Assembly (NCBI GenBank): GCA_900320765.1
Contig: ONTN01000065.1
Coordinates: forward strand, 1-12,840
DNA: 12,840 bases
Source of the DNA: an uncultured Eubacteriales bacterium
GTDB taxonomy: Bacteria; Bacillota; Clostridia; Oscillospirales; Oscillospiraceae
Direction: 5' to 3'
In this document: piece after piece, positions 7,218 through 12,840 of the stretch
How the letters are laid out: each line of letters starts with the position of its first letter
How positions within the stretch are numbered: position 1 is the first letter of the stretch
Made by a program: the position numbers and the translations under genes
Notes under the pieces: model-generated
What the model was told of the DNA's origin: nothing
What the model saw: the letters and a program-made list of their open reading frames with translations, nothing else
Database searches by the model: none

Positions 7218-7442
7218 ACCTCATCCACCGCGCAAGCGCGGTCCCCACGGGCGCGAGCATAGCTCGCTTCCCGCTTTGGCTACAAATCTGCCACTGGCAG
7301 ATTTGCTTAACGCGTCGCGTTCCCAAGGAGAAGGCTTTTAGGTTCCCAAGGAGAAGGCTTTTAGATGAGTCCGCCAAAGGCGGACAACAAATTAGAAGGC
7401 TTCCCCTCCGGGGAAGCTGTCAGCGGAGCTGACTGATGAGGT
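7218..7442. repeat. Composite palindromic intergenic repeat block
   Basis: The block is bounded by 8-bp inverted ends ACCTCATC (7218-7225) and GATGAGGT (7435-7442). Inside are stem-loops: ACCGCGC/GCGCGGT (7228-7243), GCGAGC/GCTCGC (about 7253-7267), CAAATCTGCCA/TGGCAGATTTG (7283-7305), AACGCG/CGCGTT (7309-7321), GTCCGCC-AAA-GGCGGAC (7369-7385), GCTTCCCC-TCC-GGGGAAGC (7399-7417) and TCAGC-GGA-GCTGA (7420-7432). No credible reading frame is present. Similar CTTCCCC...GATGAGG modules are, to my knowledge, dispersed in intergenic regions of gut clostridia; I cannot confirm copies elsewhere from one window, apart from the fragment near 2503. It may be a MITE-like or REP-like element. Confidence 0.65.
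7319..7364. repeat. Perfect 23-bp tandem duplication
   Basis: The unit that begins GTTCCCAAGGAG and ends GGCTTTTAG occurs at 7319-7341 and again, identical and head to tail, at 7342-7364. It lies inside the palindromic repeat block. Such an exact duplication suggests slippage or a recent array expansion and may vary in copy number between strains. Confidence 0.95.
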
Positions 7443-7444
7443 TG

Positions 7445-7830
7445 TATCGTCAATCTCCCACGCAGCGGCGCGAGAATTCATAATTCGAGCCTCCGCGGAT
7501 ATAGACGCAATGCCATTCGTTTTTAGCCTGAGTTATAACGCTGTGCCGCCAAGTTTAATGGGGGGACGGAGCTATCGCGCCGACGTCAAGGAGGATAAAG
7601 CGATAGTTCCGGCACCGCAGCCATCCGAATGTGGGCCGCCGTCCTTTGCGGCACAGATTCGGCTAATGGCAAGGCGGACCCAGGGCGCGTCTGGGCAAAG
7701 CTCCCTGGTCTGTTTCTCTCTTTTGGTACTTTTCTCTCTTGCAGAACGCAAGAGAGAAAATGTACAGCTTGCTTGCTCCCGAGCAAGAACAAAACGCATA
7801 ATCTTAATGCGAAAAGAGCCAAGCATATTT
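7445..7830. other. Gene-free, highly structured intergenic stretch
   Basis: No open reading frame here has a ribosome binding site or a plausible protein. Several long hairpins follow one another: CGGAGCTATCGC (7567-7578) with GCGATAGTTCCG (7600-7611), 12 bp with one G-T; a three-part stem 7620-7670 (GCCAT/ATGGC, CCGAAT/ATTCGG, GCCGC/GCGGC); CCAGGG/CCCTGG (7680-7708); a perfect 13-bp stem 7730-7742/7748-7760 around AGAAC, flanked by GTAC on both sides; and CTTGCT/AGCAAG (7772-7787). This could be a further dispersed repeat, a structured RNA, or the long leader of the D,D-carboxypeptidase gene. The sequence alone does not decide. Confidence 0.6.
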
Positions 7831-7840
7831 ATGCGATAAT
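7823..7840 (+). promoter_or_regulatory. Possible extended -10 promoter of dac gene
   Basis: TG-C-GATAAT (7832-7840) is an extended -10 element with 5 of 6 bases matching TATAAT; no good -35 is present. It overlaps a palindrome GCATA-TT-TATGC (7823-7834), which could be an operator. A leader of about 46 nt would result. Evidence is weak. Confidence 0.35.
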
Positions 7841-7892
7841 AATCCCCCCGCCGCCGGCATAGTATTTACCAAAAAAGGAACGGTGACTGAAA

Positions 7893-9089
7893 ATGAAAAA
7901 GCTTCTATCCTTCATCATATCCATTTCTCTGATGATACTGCCCGCGCGGGCGGAGTTCTGGGCCGAGATCGAGGACAACGACGAGGTCGCCGAGGCCGTA
8001 TTCGCCGAGGGCTCTGTCCCGGCGGAGGCCTCGGAGCTCGTTATCCCCGCCCCCTCAGCTATACTTATCGAGCGCGAGACCGGTTCGGTGCTATACGAGA
8101 AGGACGCGGACAAAAAGCTCGAGCCCGCGAGCGTTACGAAGGTGATGACGATTCTCCTGATAGCCGAGGCGATCGACGCGGGCGAGATAAGCTTCGACGA
8201 CACCGTTATTGCGAGCGCGAGGGCGGCGAGCATGGGCGGCAGCCAGGTCTATCTTAAGGAGGGCGAGGAGATGAGCGTCCGCGAGATGCTCAAGTGTATC
8301 GTCGTCTCCTCGGCAAACGACTGCGCCGTCGCTATGGCGGAGTACCTCGCCGGGTCTGAGGAGGGCTTCGTAATACGAATGAACGAGAGGGCGGCGGAGC
8401 TCGGTATGGTGAACACCAGCTTTAAAAACTGCACTGGGCTCCACGACGACCCCACCCACCTCACGACTGCGCGGGATATCGCGATAATGAGCCGCGAGGT
8501 TCTGAGTCACCACTGGATAAGGGACTTTACGACGATATGGACGGATACGATAAGGGAGGGCACCTTCGGCCTATCGAACACGAATAAGCTCATCCGCTTT
8601 TACCCCGGGGCTACGGGGCTCAAAACGGGCTATACCTCGCGTGCGGGTCGCTGTCTTTCCGCCTCGGCCGAGCGCGACGGGGTAGAGTATATAGCCGTCG
8701 TCCTGAACTGCGCCACGACGGAGGATAGATTCGAGAGCGCGAAGACGCTTTTGAGCTACGCCTTCGCGAACTACACCACGGTTAAAGTGCTGCCGCAGAG
8801 CGTTATACCGCCCGTGCCTGTCGAGCTCGGAAAGGCGCGCTTTGTGCAGCCAATTCTCGCCGAGGAGAAGAGCGTGGTCATAAGGAAGAACGAGGCGGGC
8901 TCGGTCGAAAGCTCTGTCGAGCTTATCGAAACGGCAAAGGCGCCCGTAGCCGAGGGCGACACCCTCGGCAGGCTGACTCTCACCCTCGGCGGGAAGGAGC
9001 TTGCGACGGTCGACCTCGTCGCCGCCGGGAGCGTTAACAGGCTCGGCTTCTTCGACGTTTTCATCAGTCTGCTCGGAAAGCTGTTTTAG
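7893..9089 (+). CDS. D-alanyl-D-alanine carboxypeptidase (DacF/PBP5 family, S11)
   Basis: The 398-residue precursor has a signal peptide (MKKLLSFIISISLMILPARA) and all three active-site motifs of the family: SxxK at S80-V-T-K83, SxN at S140-A-N142, and KTG at K244-T-G246. The typical TGLHDDPTHLTTARDIAIMSRE segment lies between the last two. After about residue 280 comes a PBP5-type C-terminal beta domain, ending in a hydrophobic/amphipathic helix (GFFDVFISLLGKLF) that would hold the enzyme on the outer face of the membrane. It trims the terminal D-Ala of peptidoglycan pentapeptides, in vegetative cells or in spore formation. AAGGA (7875-7879) lies 13 nt before the ATG, a slightly long spacing. 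No terminator follows; the next promoter begins 2 nt after the stop. Confidence 0.95.
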   Translation: MKKLLSFIISISLMILPARAEFWAEIEDNDEVAEAVFAEGSVPAEASELVIPAPSAILIERETGSVLYEKDADKKLEPASVTKVMTILLIAEAIDAGEISFDDTVIASARAASMGGSQVYLKEGEEMSVREMLKCIVVSSANDCAVAMAEYLAGSEEGFVIRMNERAAELGMVNTSFKNCTGLHDDPTHLTTARDIAIMSREVLSHHWIRDFTTIWTDTIREGTFGLSNTNKLIRFYPGATGLKTGYTSRAGRCLSASAERDGVEYIAVVLNCATTEDRFESAKTLLSYAFANYTTVKVLPQSVIPPVPVELGKARFVQPILAEEKSVVIRKNEAGSVESSVELIETAKAPVAEGDTLGRLTLTLGGKELATVDLVAAGSVNRLGFFDVFISLLGKLF

Positions 9090-9091
9090 GC

Positions 9092-9120
9092 TTGACAAGC
9101 GGCGTGAAAAATACTATAAT
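9092..9120 (+). promoter_or_regulatory. Consensus sigma-A promoter of thiT
   Basis: TTGACA (9092-9097) and TATAAT (9115-9120), both perfect, are separated by exactly 17 bp. Transcription should start near 9127, at the first bases of the riboswitch P1 stem. A promoter this strong makes sense when output is limited by the riboswitch. Confidence 0.95.
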
Positions 9121-9127
9121 CTCCCAC

Positions 9128-9208
9128 GTAACAGGGGCGCCGAAAGGCTGAGACGGTAAAAACCGGACCCTCAAACCTGATACGGGTAATGCCGGCGTAG
9201 GGAGTTAT
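9128..9208 (+). promoter_or_regulatory. TPP riboswitch (THI element) aptamer
   Basis: The conserved thiamine-box elements are all present: GGGGCGCC-GAAA-GGCTGAGA (9134-9153), a short variable hairpin CGGT/ACCG (9154-9165), ACCC (9167-9170), AACCTGATACGGGTAATGCC (9174-9193) and GGCGTAGGGA (9194-9203). P1 closes by GTAAC (9128-9132) with GTTAT (9204-9208). It senses thiamine pyrophosphate and controls thiT through the terminator at 9222-9258. Confidence 0.95.
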
Positions 9209-9221
9209 CTGACGAGCTTAT

Positions 9222-9258
9222 TTGCCGCGCCCGCATCGGGTGCGGCAATTTATTTTTT
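9222..9258 (+). terminator. Riboswitch-controlled Rho-independent terminator
   Basis: TTGCCGC (9222-9228) pairs with GCGGCAA (9242-9248), extended inward by GCCC/GGGT to about 11 bp, then follows a T-rich tract (9249-9258, TTTATTTTTT). It sits between the TPP aptamer and the thiT ribosome binding site, so ligand binding should favour termination. It also ends read-through from the dac gene. Confidence 0.9.
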
Positions 9259-9273
9259 CGGAGGTCAATACTT

Positions 9274-9834
9274 ATGAAGCTTTCAAAGAAAACTCAAATG
9301 CTCGCGGAGGGCGGCATAGCCGTTGCCCTCGCTCTCGCCCTCAGCTATCTGAAGATACCGCTCGGCGTCCAGCTCGGAGGCTTCGGCGGCTCTATCGACT
9401 TTGTTATGATACCGCTCATCGTTTTCGCCGTCCGCTGGGGCTTCGGCTGGGGAATGCTCGCCGGATTCGCCTTCGGCACGCTCAAGTACTTCGTCGCGAA
9501 CGGCTTTGCCGTAAGCTGGGTATCCATCATCTTCGACTACTCCGTGGCTTACGCCTTCGTCGGCCTCGCGGGGCTTCTGAAGGGCAAGTACGACCATATG
9601 GTCGACGCCGCCCTTATCGGCTGCGTTGCCCGCTTCGTTATCCACTTCATAAGCGGCGTCACGGTCTACGCAGAGTATATGCCCGAGGAGTTCCTCGGCA
9701 TCGGGAATATGACCCCCGCCCTCTATTCTCTACTCTATAACGGCACCTATATGCTGCCGAACACCGTGATTGCGGTCGCGGTCTGCGCCCTGCTCATTCC
9801 GGTAGTTAAAAAGCTGCCGAAGGCGGAAAAGTAA
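9274..9834 (+). CDS. thiT: ECF transporter S component, thiamine-specific (ThiT/YuaJ)
   Basis: The 186-residue protein is almost wholly membrane-embedded, with about six hydrophobic segments as in ThiT. Family-typical segments are visible: GGSIDFVMIPLIVFAVRWG (about 38-56), VSWVSIIFDYSVAYAFVGLAG (from about 80), RFVIHFISGVTVYAEY (120-135) with H124, and YSLLYNGTYMLPN (151-163). It captures thiamine and must work with the shared ECF energizing module (EcfA, EcfA', EcfT), which is not in the window. The TPP riboswitch in front confirms thiamine as the likely substrate. GGAGG (9260-9264) lies 9 nt before the ATG. Confidence 0.95.
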   Translation: MKLSKKTQMLAEGGIAVALALALSYLKIPLGVQLGGFGGSIDFVMIPLIVFAVRWGFGWGMLAGFAFGTLKYFVANGFAVSWVSIIFDYSVAYAFVGLAGLLKGKYDHMVDAALIGCVARFVIHFISGVTVYAEYMPEEFLGIGNMTPALYSLLYNGTYMLPNTVIAVAVCALLIPVVKKLPKAEK

Positions 9835-9877
9835 TTTGTAAAAATATTATGTCATTTCCCATATCCCGCCCGTCCGG

Positions 9878-9886
9878 TGATATAAT
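9878..9886 (+). promoter_or_regulatory. Extended -10 promoter of zinc-ribbon gene
   Basis: TG-A-TATAAT (9878-9886) is a perfect extended -10 element; a good -35 is missing, as is usual for this class. Transcription would start near 9893, inside the palindrome at 9887-9912. Confidence 0.6.
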
Positions 9887-9912
9887 ACCCTCAGAATTAT
9901 AATTCTGAGGGT
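9887..9912. repeat. 26-bp perfect palindrome: operator, hairpin or terminator
   Basis: The half-site ACCCTCAGAATTA (9887-9899) is followed directly by its exact reverse complement (9900-9912). It abuts the -10 element on the left. On the right its end GAGGG (9907-9911) is the only ribosome binding site for the ATG at 9919 (spacing 7). It is followed by TGTTTTT, so in a transcript arriving from thiT it could fold as a terminator-like hairpin that hides the ribosome binding site. As DNA it could be an operator. Confidence 0.8.
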
Positions 9913-9918
9913 GTTTTT

Positions 9919-10314
9919 ATGGGTAACTGGTTCAGAAATTTCATGATGGGGCGGTACGGGCCGGATCAGCTCAGCCTGTTTACTCTCGCCCTCTCCTTCA
10001 TCTTCAATCTGCTCGGCGGTATATTTAATCTCTGGCCGTTATCCATCCTCGCCTACCTGCTCCTCATTCTCACGATATTTCGCTTTCTCTCGCGGAATAT
10101 TCTGAAAAGGCGGGCGGAGAACGATAAATTCATCAAATACTGGTGGCCGCTCAGAACGAAGCTTCAAAACCTCTTCCGCCGGATAAAGGACAGCCGAAAA
10201 TACAAGTTCTTCCGCTGCCCCTCCTGCAAAAACAGGCTTCGCGTCCCGCGGGGGAAGGGAAAAATAAAGGTCACCTGCCCCAAATGCGGCGAAAGATTTC
10301 AAAAGAAAACGTAA
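9919..10314 (+). CDS. Small membrane protein with C-terminal zinc ribbon
   Basis: The 131-residue protein has two hydrophobic segments (about residues 17-38 and 40-56), a basic middle part, and a C-terminal zinc ribbon with four cysteines in two CPxC knuckles (C100-P-S-C103 and C120-P-K-C123, separated by RLRVPRGKGKIKVT). This type of short membrane zinc-ribbon protein is frequent and uncharacterised in clostridia; function unknown. It is monocistronic, between thiT and the convergent kinase gene. The ribosome binding site lies inside the 26-bp palindrome, and the TAA stop forms part of the terminator stem. Confidence 0.85.
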   Translation: MGNWFRNFMMGRYGPDQLSLFTLALSFIFNLLGGIFNLWPLSILAYLLLILTIFRFLSRNILKRRAENDKFIKYWWPLRTKLQNLFRRIKDSRKYKFFRCPSCKNRLRVPRGKGKIKVTCPKCGERFQKKT

Positions 10315-10342
10315 AAACCGGAGGCTTTACCTCCGGTTTTTT
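10313..10342. terminator. Bidirectional terminator shared by two convergent genes
   Basis: ACCGGAGG (10317-10324) pairs with CCTCCGGT (10330-10337) around a five-base loop, with A-run and T-run flanks extending the stem. Both stop codons overlap the structure: TAA of the zinc-ribbon gene (10312-10314) and, on the minus strand, TAA of the kinase gene (10341-10343). Confidence 0.9.
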
Positions 10343-11612
10343 ATATTATCGCTTCGATCACCATCGTACTCCCGTCCGGGGTCGAGGCTGAGATCCTGCC
10401 CTTATGCGCCTCGACTACCGCCTTCGCTATCGAGAGGCCGATTCCGTAGCCGCTCTTTTCGCTTCTCGCCGCGTCGCCGCGATAGAAGCGGTCGAACATA
10501 TGCGCGAGCTTATCGCGGCTGACGCCGCCCTCCGCCGTATTCGAGACGGCGATATGCGCCCCCCTGCCGCTCTTTTTAAGGTCGAACCTTATCTCTCCGC
10601 CCTCCGGCGAATACTTAATGGCGTTATCGAGTAGGATACTCATTAGCTGCCTTATCCCCTTCTGATCGCCGGTTACGGATACGTTCGGCTCTATCCCGTA
10701 GGAAAAGCTCTTGCCCTGTGTCTTCGCAAGGCTCTCAAAGCTCTTCGCCGCCTCCTCGGCAAGGTCGGATATGGGGAATTCTATCAGTGTGAGCTTAACG
10801 TCCTCCTCCATTTTCGACAGGAAGATGAGGTCGTCCGTCAGTGCGGCGAGGCGCTTCGTCTGCGCCTTGATATCGCCCGTCCACTCGCTCTCCCCGTTCT
10901 CGAGCTCTATCACCTCGGCGTCCGCGTTTATTATCGCGATAGGCGTCTTTATCTCGTGTCCTGCGTCGGTTATAAAGCGGCGCTGCTTCTCATAGCTCTC
11001 GCTTATCGGCCTTATCACCCTGCCCGAGACAAGAAGTACGATCAGGAAAACGAGCAAAAGCCCGCCCAGGCTGATGAGGGCGCTCGAGAGTAGAAAGCTC
11101 CTCTCGTTATCGAGGGAACGGCTTGCGTCGATGAAGACGACGAGACCGTCCTTCACAAGATAGCGGTAGTCGCGGATGAAGCCCCGCTCCTTACCGCCTG
11201 AGGCGGCCTCCTCTGCAAGGGAGAGCGCCATAGTCTCGTCGACGGCGGCTATCCTGCCGAGGTCGCATGCGGTAGCCTTCCCGTTCTCATCGAGCTTGAC
11301 GGAGAAAAACCGCGTCTCGTATCTCACCTCAGGGCTGAAATCCCGAAGCTCGCGTTTGCCGCGAAAGAGGCCGCCGTCTCTCTCGCCGGAGGGCTTCTCA
11401 GGCGGCTCCTGTCCGTTGCCCCCGCCGCCGTTTTCGCCGCCCATCTCGGGAAAGGCTCCGCCGTTTTCCGAGAGGATATCCAGAATGGCGTCCGCTTCGC
11501 TTATCACCGCGTTATAGTTTAAAAGGTTCACCGTCACCATTATGATAACAAGGAGGAGAAAGAGGCTCAGCATCGTTATCGCGGTGAACTTTCTTTTAAG
11601 CTTTCCTATCAT
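10341..11612 (-). CDS. Sensor histidine kinase without HAMP domain
   Basis: The 423-residue kinase has membrane segments at about residues 10-32 and 172-196. Between them is a small sensor region with a low-complexity Gly/Pro/Glu-rich linker (about 51-80). A short juxtamembrane linker takes the place of a HAMP domain. HisKA has H219 in DAGHEIKTPIAI; HATPase_c has an N box (LMSILLDNAIKYS, about 323-335), a degenerate G1 box (VSNTAEGGV) and a G2 box GYGIGLSIAK (388-397). Its ATG overlaps the regulator's TGA by 4 nt (ATGA), with GAGGTG 5 nt upstream, so translation is coupled. The signal is unknown. Confidence 0.93.
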   Translation of the reverse strand: MIGKLKRKFTAITMLSLFLLLVIIMVTVNLLNYNAVISEADAILDILSENGGAFPEMGGENGGGGNGQEPPEKPSGERDGGLFRGKRELRDFSPEVRYETRFFSVKLDENGKATACDLGRIAAVDETMALSLAEEAASGGKERGFIRDYRYLVKDGLVVFIDASRSLDNERSFLLSSALISLGGLLLVFLIVLLVSGRVIRPISESYEKQRRFITDAGHEIKTPIAIINADAEVIELENGESEWTGDIKAQTKRLAALTDDLIFLSKMEEDVKLTLIEFPISDLAEEAAKSFESLAKTQGKSFSYGIEPNVSVTGDQKGIRQLMSILLDNAIKYSPEGGEIRFDLKKSGRGAHIAVSNTAEGGVSRDKLAHMFDRFYRGDAARSEKSGYGIGLSIAKAVVEAHKGRISASTPDGSTMVIEAII

Positions 11613-12283
11613 TTCTCCACCTCAAGGCTGTAGCCCGCGTTGCGCGTCGCCTTTATCCTCACCTTTGAATCGAGGGCGGCGAGCTTCTTCCTCAGATAGC
11701 TGAGGTAGACCCACACCACGCTGATATCCGAGTCCGTCTCATAGCCCCACACCCGCTCGAGAAATTTTTCGGCGGATATAAGCGTTCCCGGGTCTCGCAT
11801 CAGAAGCTCCATCATTCCGAACTCCTTTCCCGCGAGGCGGAAGCTCCCCTTCGGAGACGCAAGCTCGCAGGAGGCGAGATTCAGGGTAATATCCCCGTAG
11901 GAGAGGACAGAGCTGCCCTGACTCTGCCGCACCCGCGTCATTGCCCTTATGCGGGCAAGAAGCTCCTTCGCGTCGAAGGGCTTCGTCAGATAGTCGTTCG
12001 CCCCGGTGTCAAGGCCGAGCACCTTATCCTCGATCTGGCTCTTCGCGGTGAGCAGCAGGACGGGGACGGTGTTCCCCTCCTCCCTTATTCTCCGCAGTAC
12101 CTCGATGCCGTCCATCTTCGGCATCATAATGTCGAGGATCGCCCCGTCGTAAGAGTCGGCCTCGAGGTATTCGAGAGCCTCCCTGCCGTCGTACACGGCG
12201 TCGACGAGGTAGTTGTTCTTCTCAAGTATTATCTTTACAGCCCTTGAAAGGCTCTTTTCATCCTCGGCAAGCAGCAGCTTCAT
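11609..12283 (-). CDS. OmpR-family response regulator
   Basis: The 224-residue protein has a receiver domain (acidic pair E7/D8, phospho-acceptor D51 in AILDIMMP, T79, K101 in YLTKPF) and a winged-helix domain (about 125-222: FRLAGKEFGMMELLMRDPG, VWVYLSYLRKKL, ATRNAGYSLEV). It is the second gene of a three-gene operon: 4 nt separate it from the DUF3783-like gene, whose TGA stop lies in its GAGGTGAT ribosome binding site, and it overlaps the kinase gene by 4 nt. A row of 11-bp direct repeats in the operon leader (12671-12697) is a candidate binding site. Confidence 0.95.
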   Translation of the reverse strand: MKLLLAEDEKSLSRAVKIILEKNNYLVDAVYDGREALEYLEADSYDGAILDIMMPKMDGIEVLRRIREEGNTVPVLLLTAKSQIEDKVLGLDTGANDYLTKPFDAKELLARIRAMTRVRQSQGSSVLSYGDITLNLASCELASPKGSFRLAGKEFGMMELLMRDPGTLISAEKFLERVWGYETDSDISVVWVYLSYLRKKLAALDSKVRIKATRNAGYSLEVEK

Positions 12284-12287
12284 AGTA

Positions 12288-12659
12288 TCACCTCTTTTTT
12301 CTGTTCTTCGCTCTTTTGATCGCCTCTCGCTCGGCTCGCAGGCTCTTATATAGCTTTTCCCCGCTCCAGTCGAGGTTTGTCGGGGTCGTCACCGCCTTGA
12401 GCCCTATCCCCACGGAGCGCAGAGCCTCGAGCGCGGGGTCGAGGCCGTCGCGGCTAAAACCGTGCAGAACGGCGAATGTCTCGCCTATCCCGTCCCCCGC
12501 CGCCTCACCCGAGCCGGGCTCGAGCACGGCGCGGAGGCTGAGACCGTATTTTTTCCGCTCTACAAAGAGGACGGGCAAGCCATGAGCGGCAAGCGTCTCC
12601 GCCGCCGCGTCCCTCTTCTCCTCGGGCATCGCGTATATGAGCACTATCCTTGAAAGCAT
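12288..12659 (-). CDS. DUF3783-like protein
   Basis: The 123-residue, soluble-looking protein starts with LSRIVLIYAMPEEKRDAAAE, a beta-alpha unit, and ends with the stretch VLHGFSRDGLDPALEALRS...LKAVTTPTNLDWSGEKLYKSLRAERE, which resembles the short DUF3783 domain found in clostridia. The tail is strongly basic (KRAKNRKKR). Function is unknown. It is the first gene of the operon with the regulator and kinase, so a role tied to that system is possible. CGGAGGGG lies 5-8 nt before the ATG. Confidence 0.8.
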   Translation of the reverse strand: MLSRIVLIYAMPEEKRDAAAETLAAHGLPVLFVERKKYGLSLRAVLEPGSGEAAGDGIGETFAVLHGFSRDGLDPALEALRSVGIGLKAVTTPTNLDWSGEKLYKSLRAEREAIKRAKNRKKR

Positions 12660-12670
12660 AAGGCCCCTCC

Positions 12671-12697
12671 GTTTAGTCTTAGTTTAAACTGCGTTCC
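12671..12697 (-). promoter_or_regulatory. 11-bp direct repeats in operon leader, candidate regulator site
   Basis: On the plus strand GTTTA occurs at 12671 and 12682 and GTTCC at 12693, an exact 11-bp period. OmpR/PhoB-family regulators bind such tandem repeats. The site lies between the -10 element and the first gene, which suggests autorepression, or activation from a promoter I did not recognise. Confidence 0.4.
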
Positions 12698-12723
12698 TAA
12701 AACGAAGCTTAAATATTTTTTAA

Positions 12724-12752
12724 ATTATACCACGCAGCTCAAAGCTTCACAA
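12724..12752 (-). promoter_or_regulatory. Promoter of DUF3783-regulator-kinase operon
   Basis: On the minus strand TTGTGA (complement of 12747-12752, 4 of 6) and TATAAT (complement of 12724-12729) are separated by 17 bp. It lies just downstream of the terminator of the preceding minus-strand gene. Confidence 0.7.
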
Positions 12753-12762
12753 GCCCGCGCGC

Positions 12763-12791
12763 AAAAAAGCTCCCCGCCTTTCGGCGGGGAG
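12763..12791 (-). terminator. Rho-independent terminator of right-edge gene
   Basis: CTCCCCGCC (12770-12778) and GGCGGGGAG (12783-12791) form a 9-bp stem with a TTTC loop. On the minus strand the stem is followed by six T (complement of 12763-12768). It fits a minus-strand gene ending at 12808. Confidence 0.9.
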
Positions 12792-12807
12792 TATCATTTG
12801 AAAATTA

Positions 12808-12840
12808 TCAGTCTTCTTTTTTCTTCGCTGTCATAAGAGC
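12808..12840 (-). CDS. C-terminal end of a minus-strand gene
   Basis: The last ten codons, ALMTAKKKED, and a TGA stop (complement of 12808-12810) are visible; the gene continues beyond the right edge. The following terminator supports a true gene end. Too little is present to name it. Confidence 0.5.
   Translation of the reverse strand, partial: ALMTAKKKED

Noticed and set aside
7199..7442. Possible CRISPR array because of repeated palindromic units
   Set aside because: Only one exact repeat pair (23 bp) exists, head to tail with no spacer; the other palindromes differ from one another and no cas gene is near.
7510..7839. Open frames of 60-110 codons on both strands in the intergenic region
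   Set aside because: They run through hairpin repeats, lack ribosome binding sites and give low-complexity products without family resemblance.

Overview
The window looks like a chromosomal segment of a GC-rich Firmicute, probably an intestinal clostridium of the Oscillospiraceae/Christensenellales type. This is inferred from sigma-A promoters, strong GGAGG ribosome binding sites, a TPP riboswitch in front of an ECF thiamine transporter gene, a SleB/CwlJ-type wall hydrolase, two OmpR-family two-component systems and palindromic intergenic repeats. No rRNA, tRNA, CRISPR array, transposase or phage gene was seen.

Layout. At the left edge (1-1605, +) is the C-terminal part of an SMC/Rad50-like ATPase of the YhaN type, with a membrane hairpin inside its coiled coil. 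A visibly more A+T-rich gene for a 285-residue unknown protein follows after 21 nt; it resembles a degenerate zinc-metallopeptidase. A bidirectional terminator (about 2503-2563) separates these from a long minus-strand block: nfeD plus an SPFH/stomatin gene under a good promoter (4020-4048), a secreted SleB/CwlJ-like hydrolase gene, and a PhoP/PhoR-like response regulator and kinase pair with a promoter and Pho-box-like repeats at 7143-7184.

A divergent intergenic region of 785 nt (7108-7892) holds no convincing gene. It is packed with stem-loops and repeats: a 225-bp block with inverted ends, a perfect 23-bp tandem duplication, and a chain of long hairpins. After it, on the plus strand, come a DacF-like D,D-carboxypeptidase gene, a consensus promoter driving a TPP riboswitch and thiT, and a small membrane zinc-ribbon gene whose promoter and ribosome binding site straddle a 26-bp perfect palindrome.

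The right part (10341-12659, minus) is a three-gene operon: a DUF3783-like protein, an OmpR-family regulator and a HAMP-less histidine kinase. It has its own promoter and a row of 11-bp direct repeats in its leader. The right edge has the last codons and the terminator of another minus-strand gene.

The common theme is the cell envelope: wall hydrolase, D,D-carboxypeptidase, membrane-microdomain proteins, two sensory systems and a vitamin transporter. I see no defence island or biosynthetic cluster. The items most worth a second look are the structured intergenic region, the degenerate peptidase-like gene beside the ATPase gene, and the palindrome at 9887-9912.
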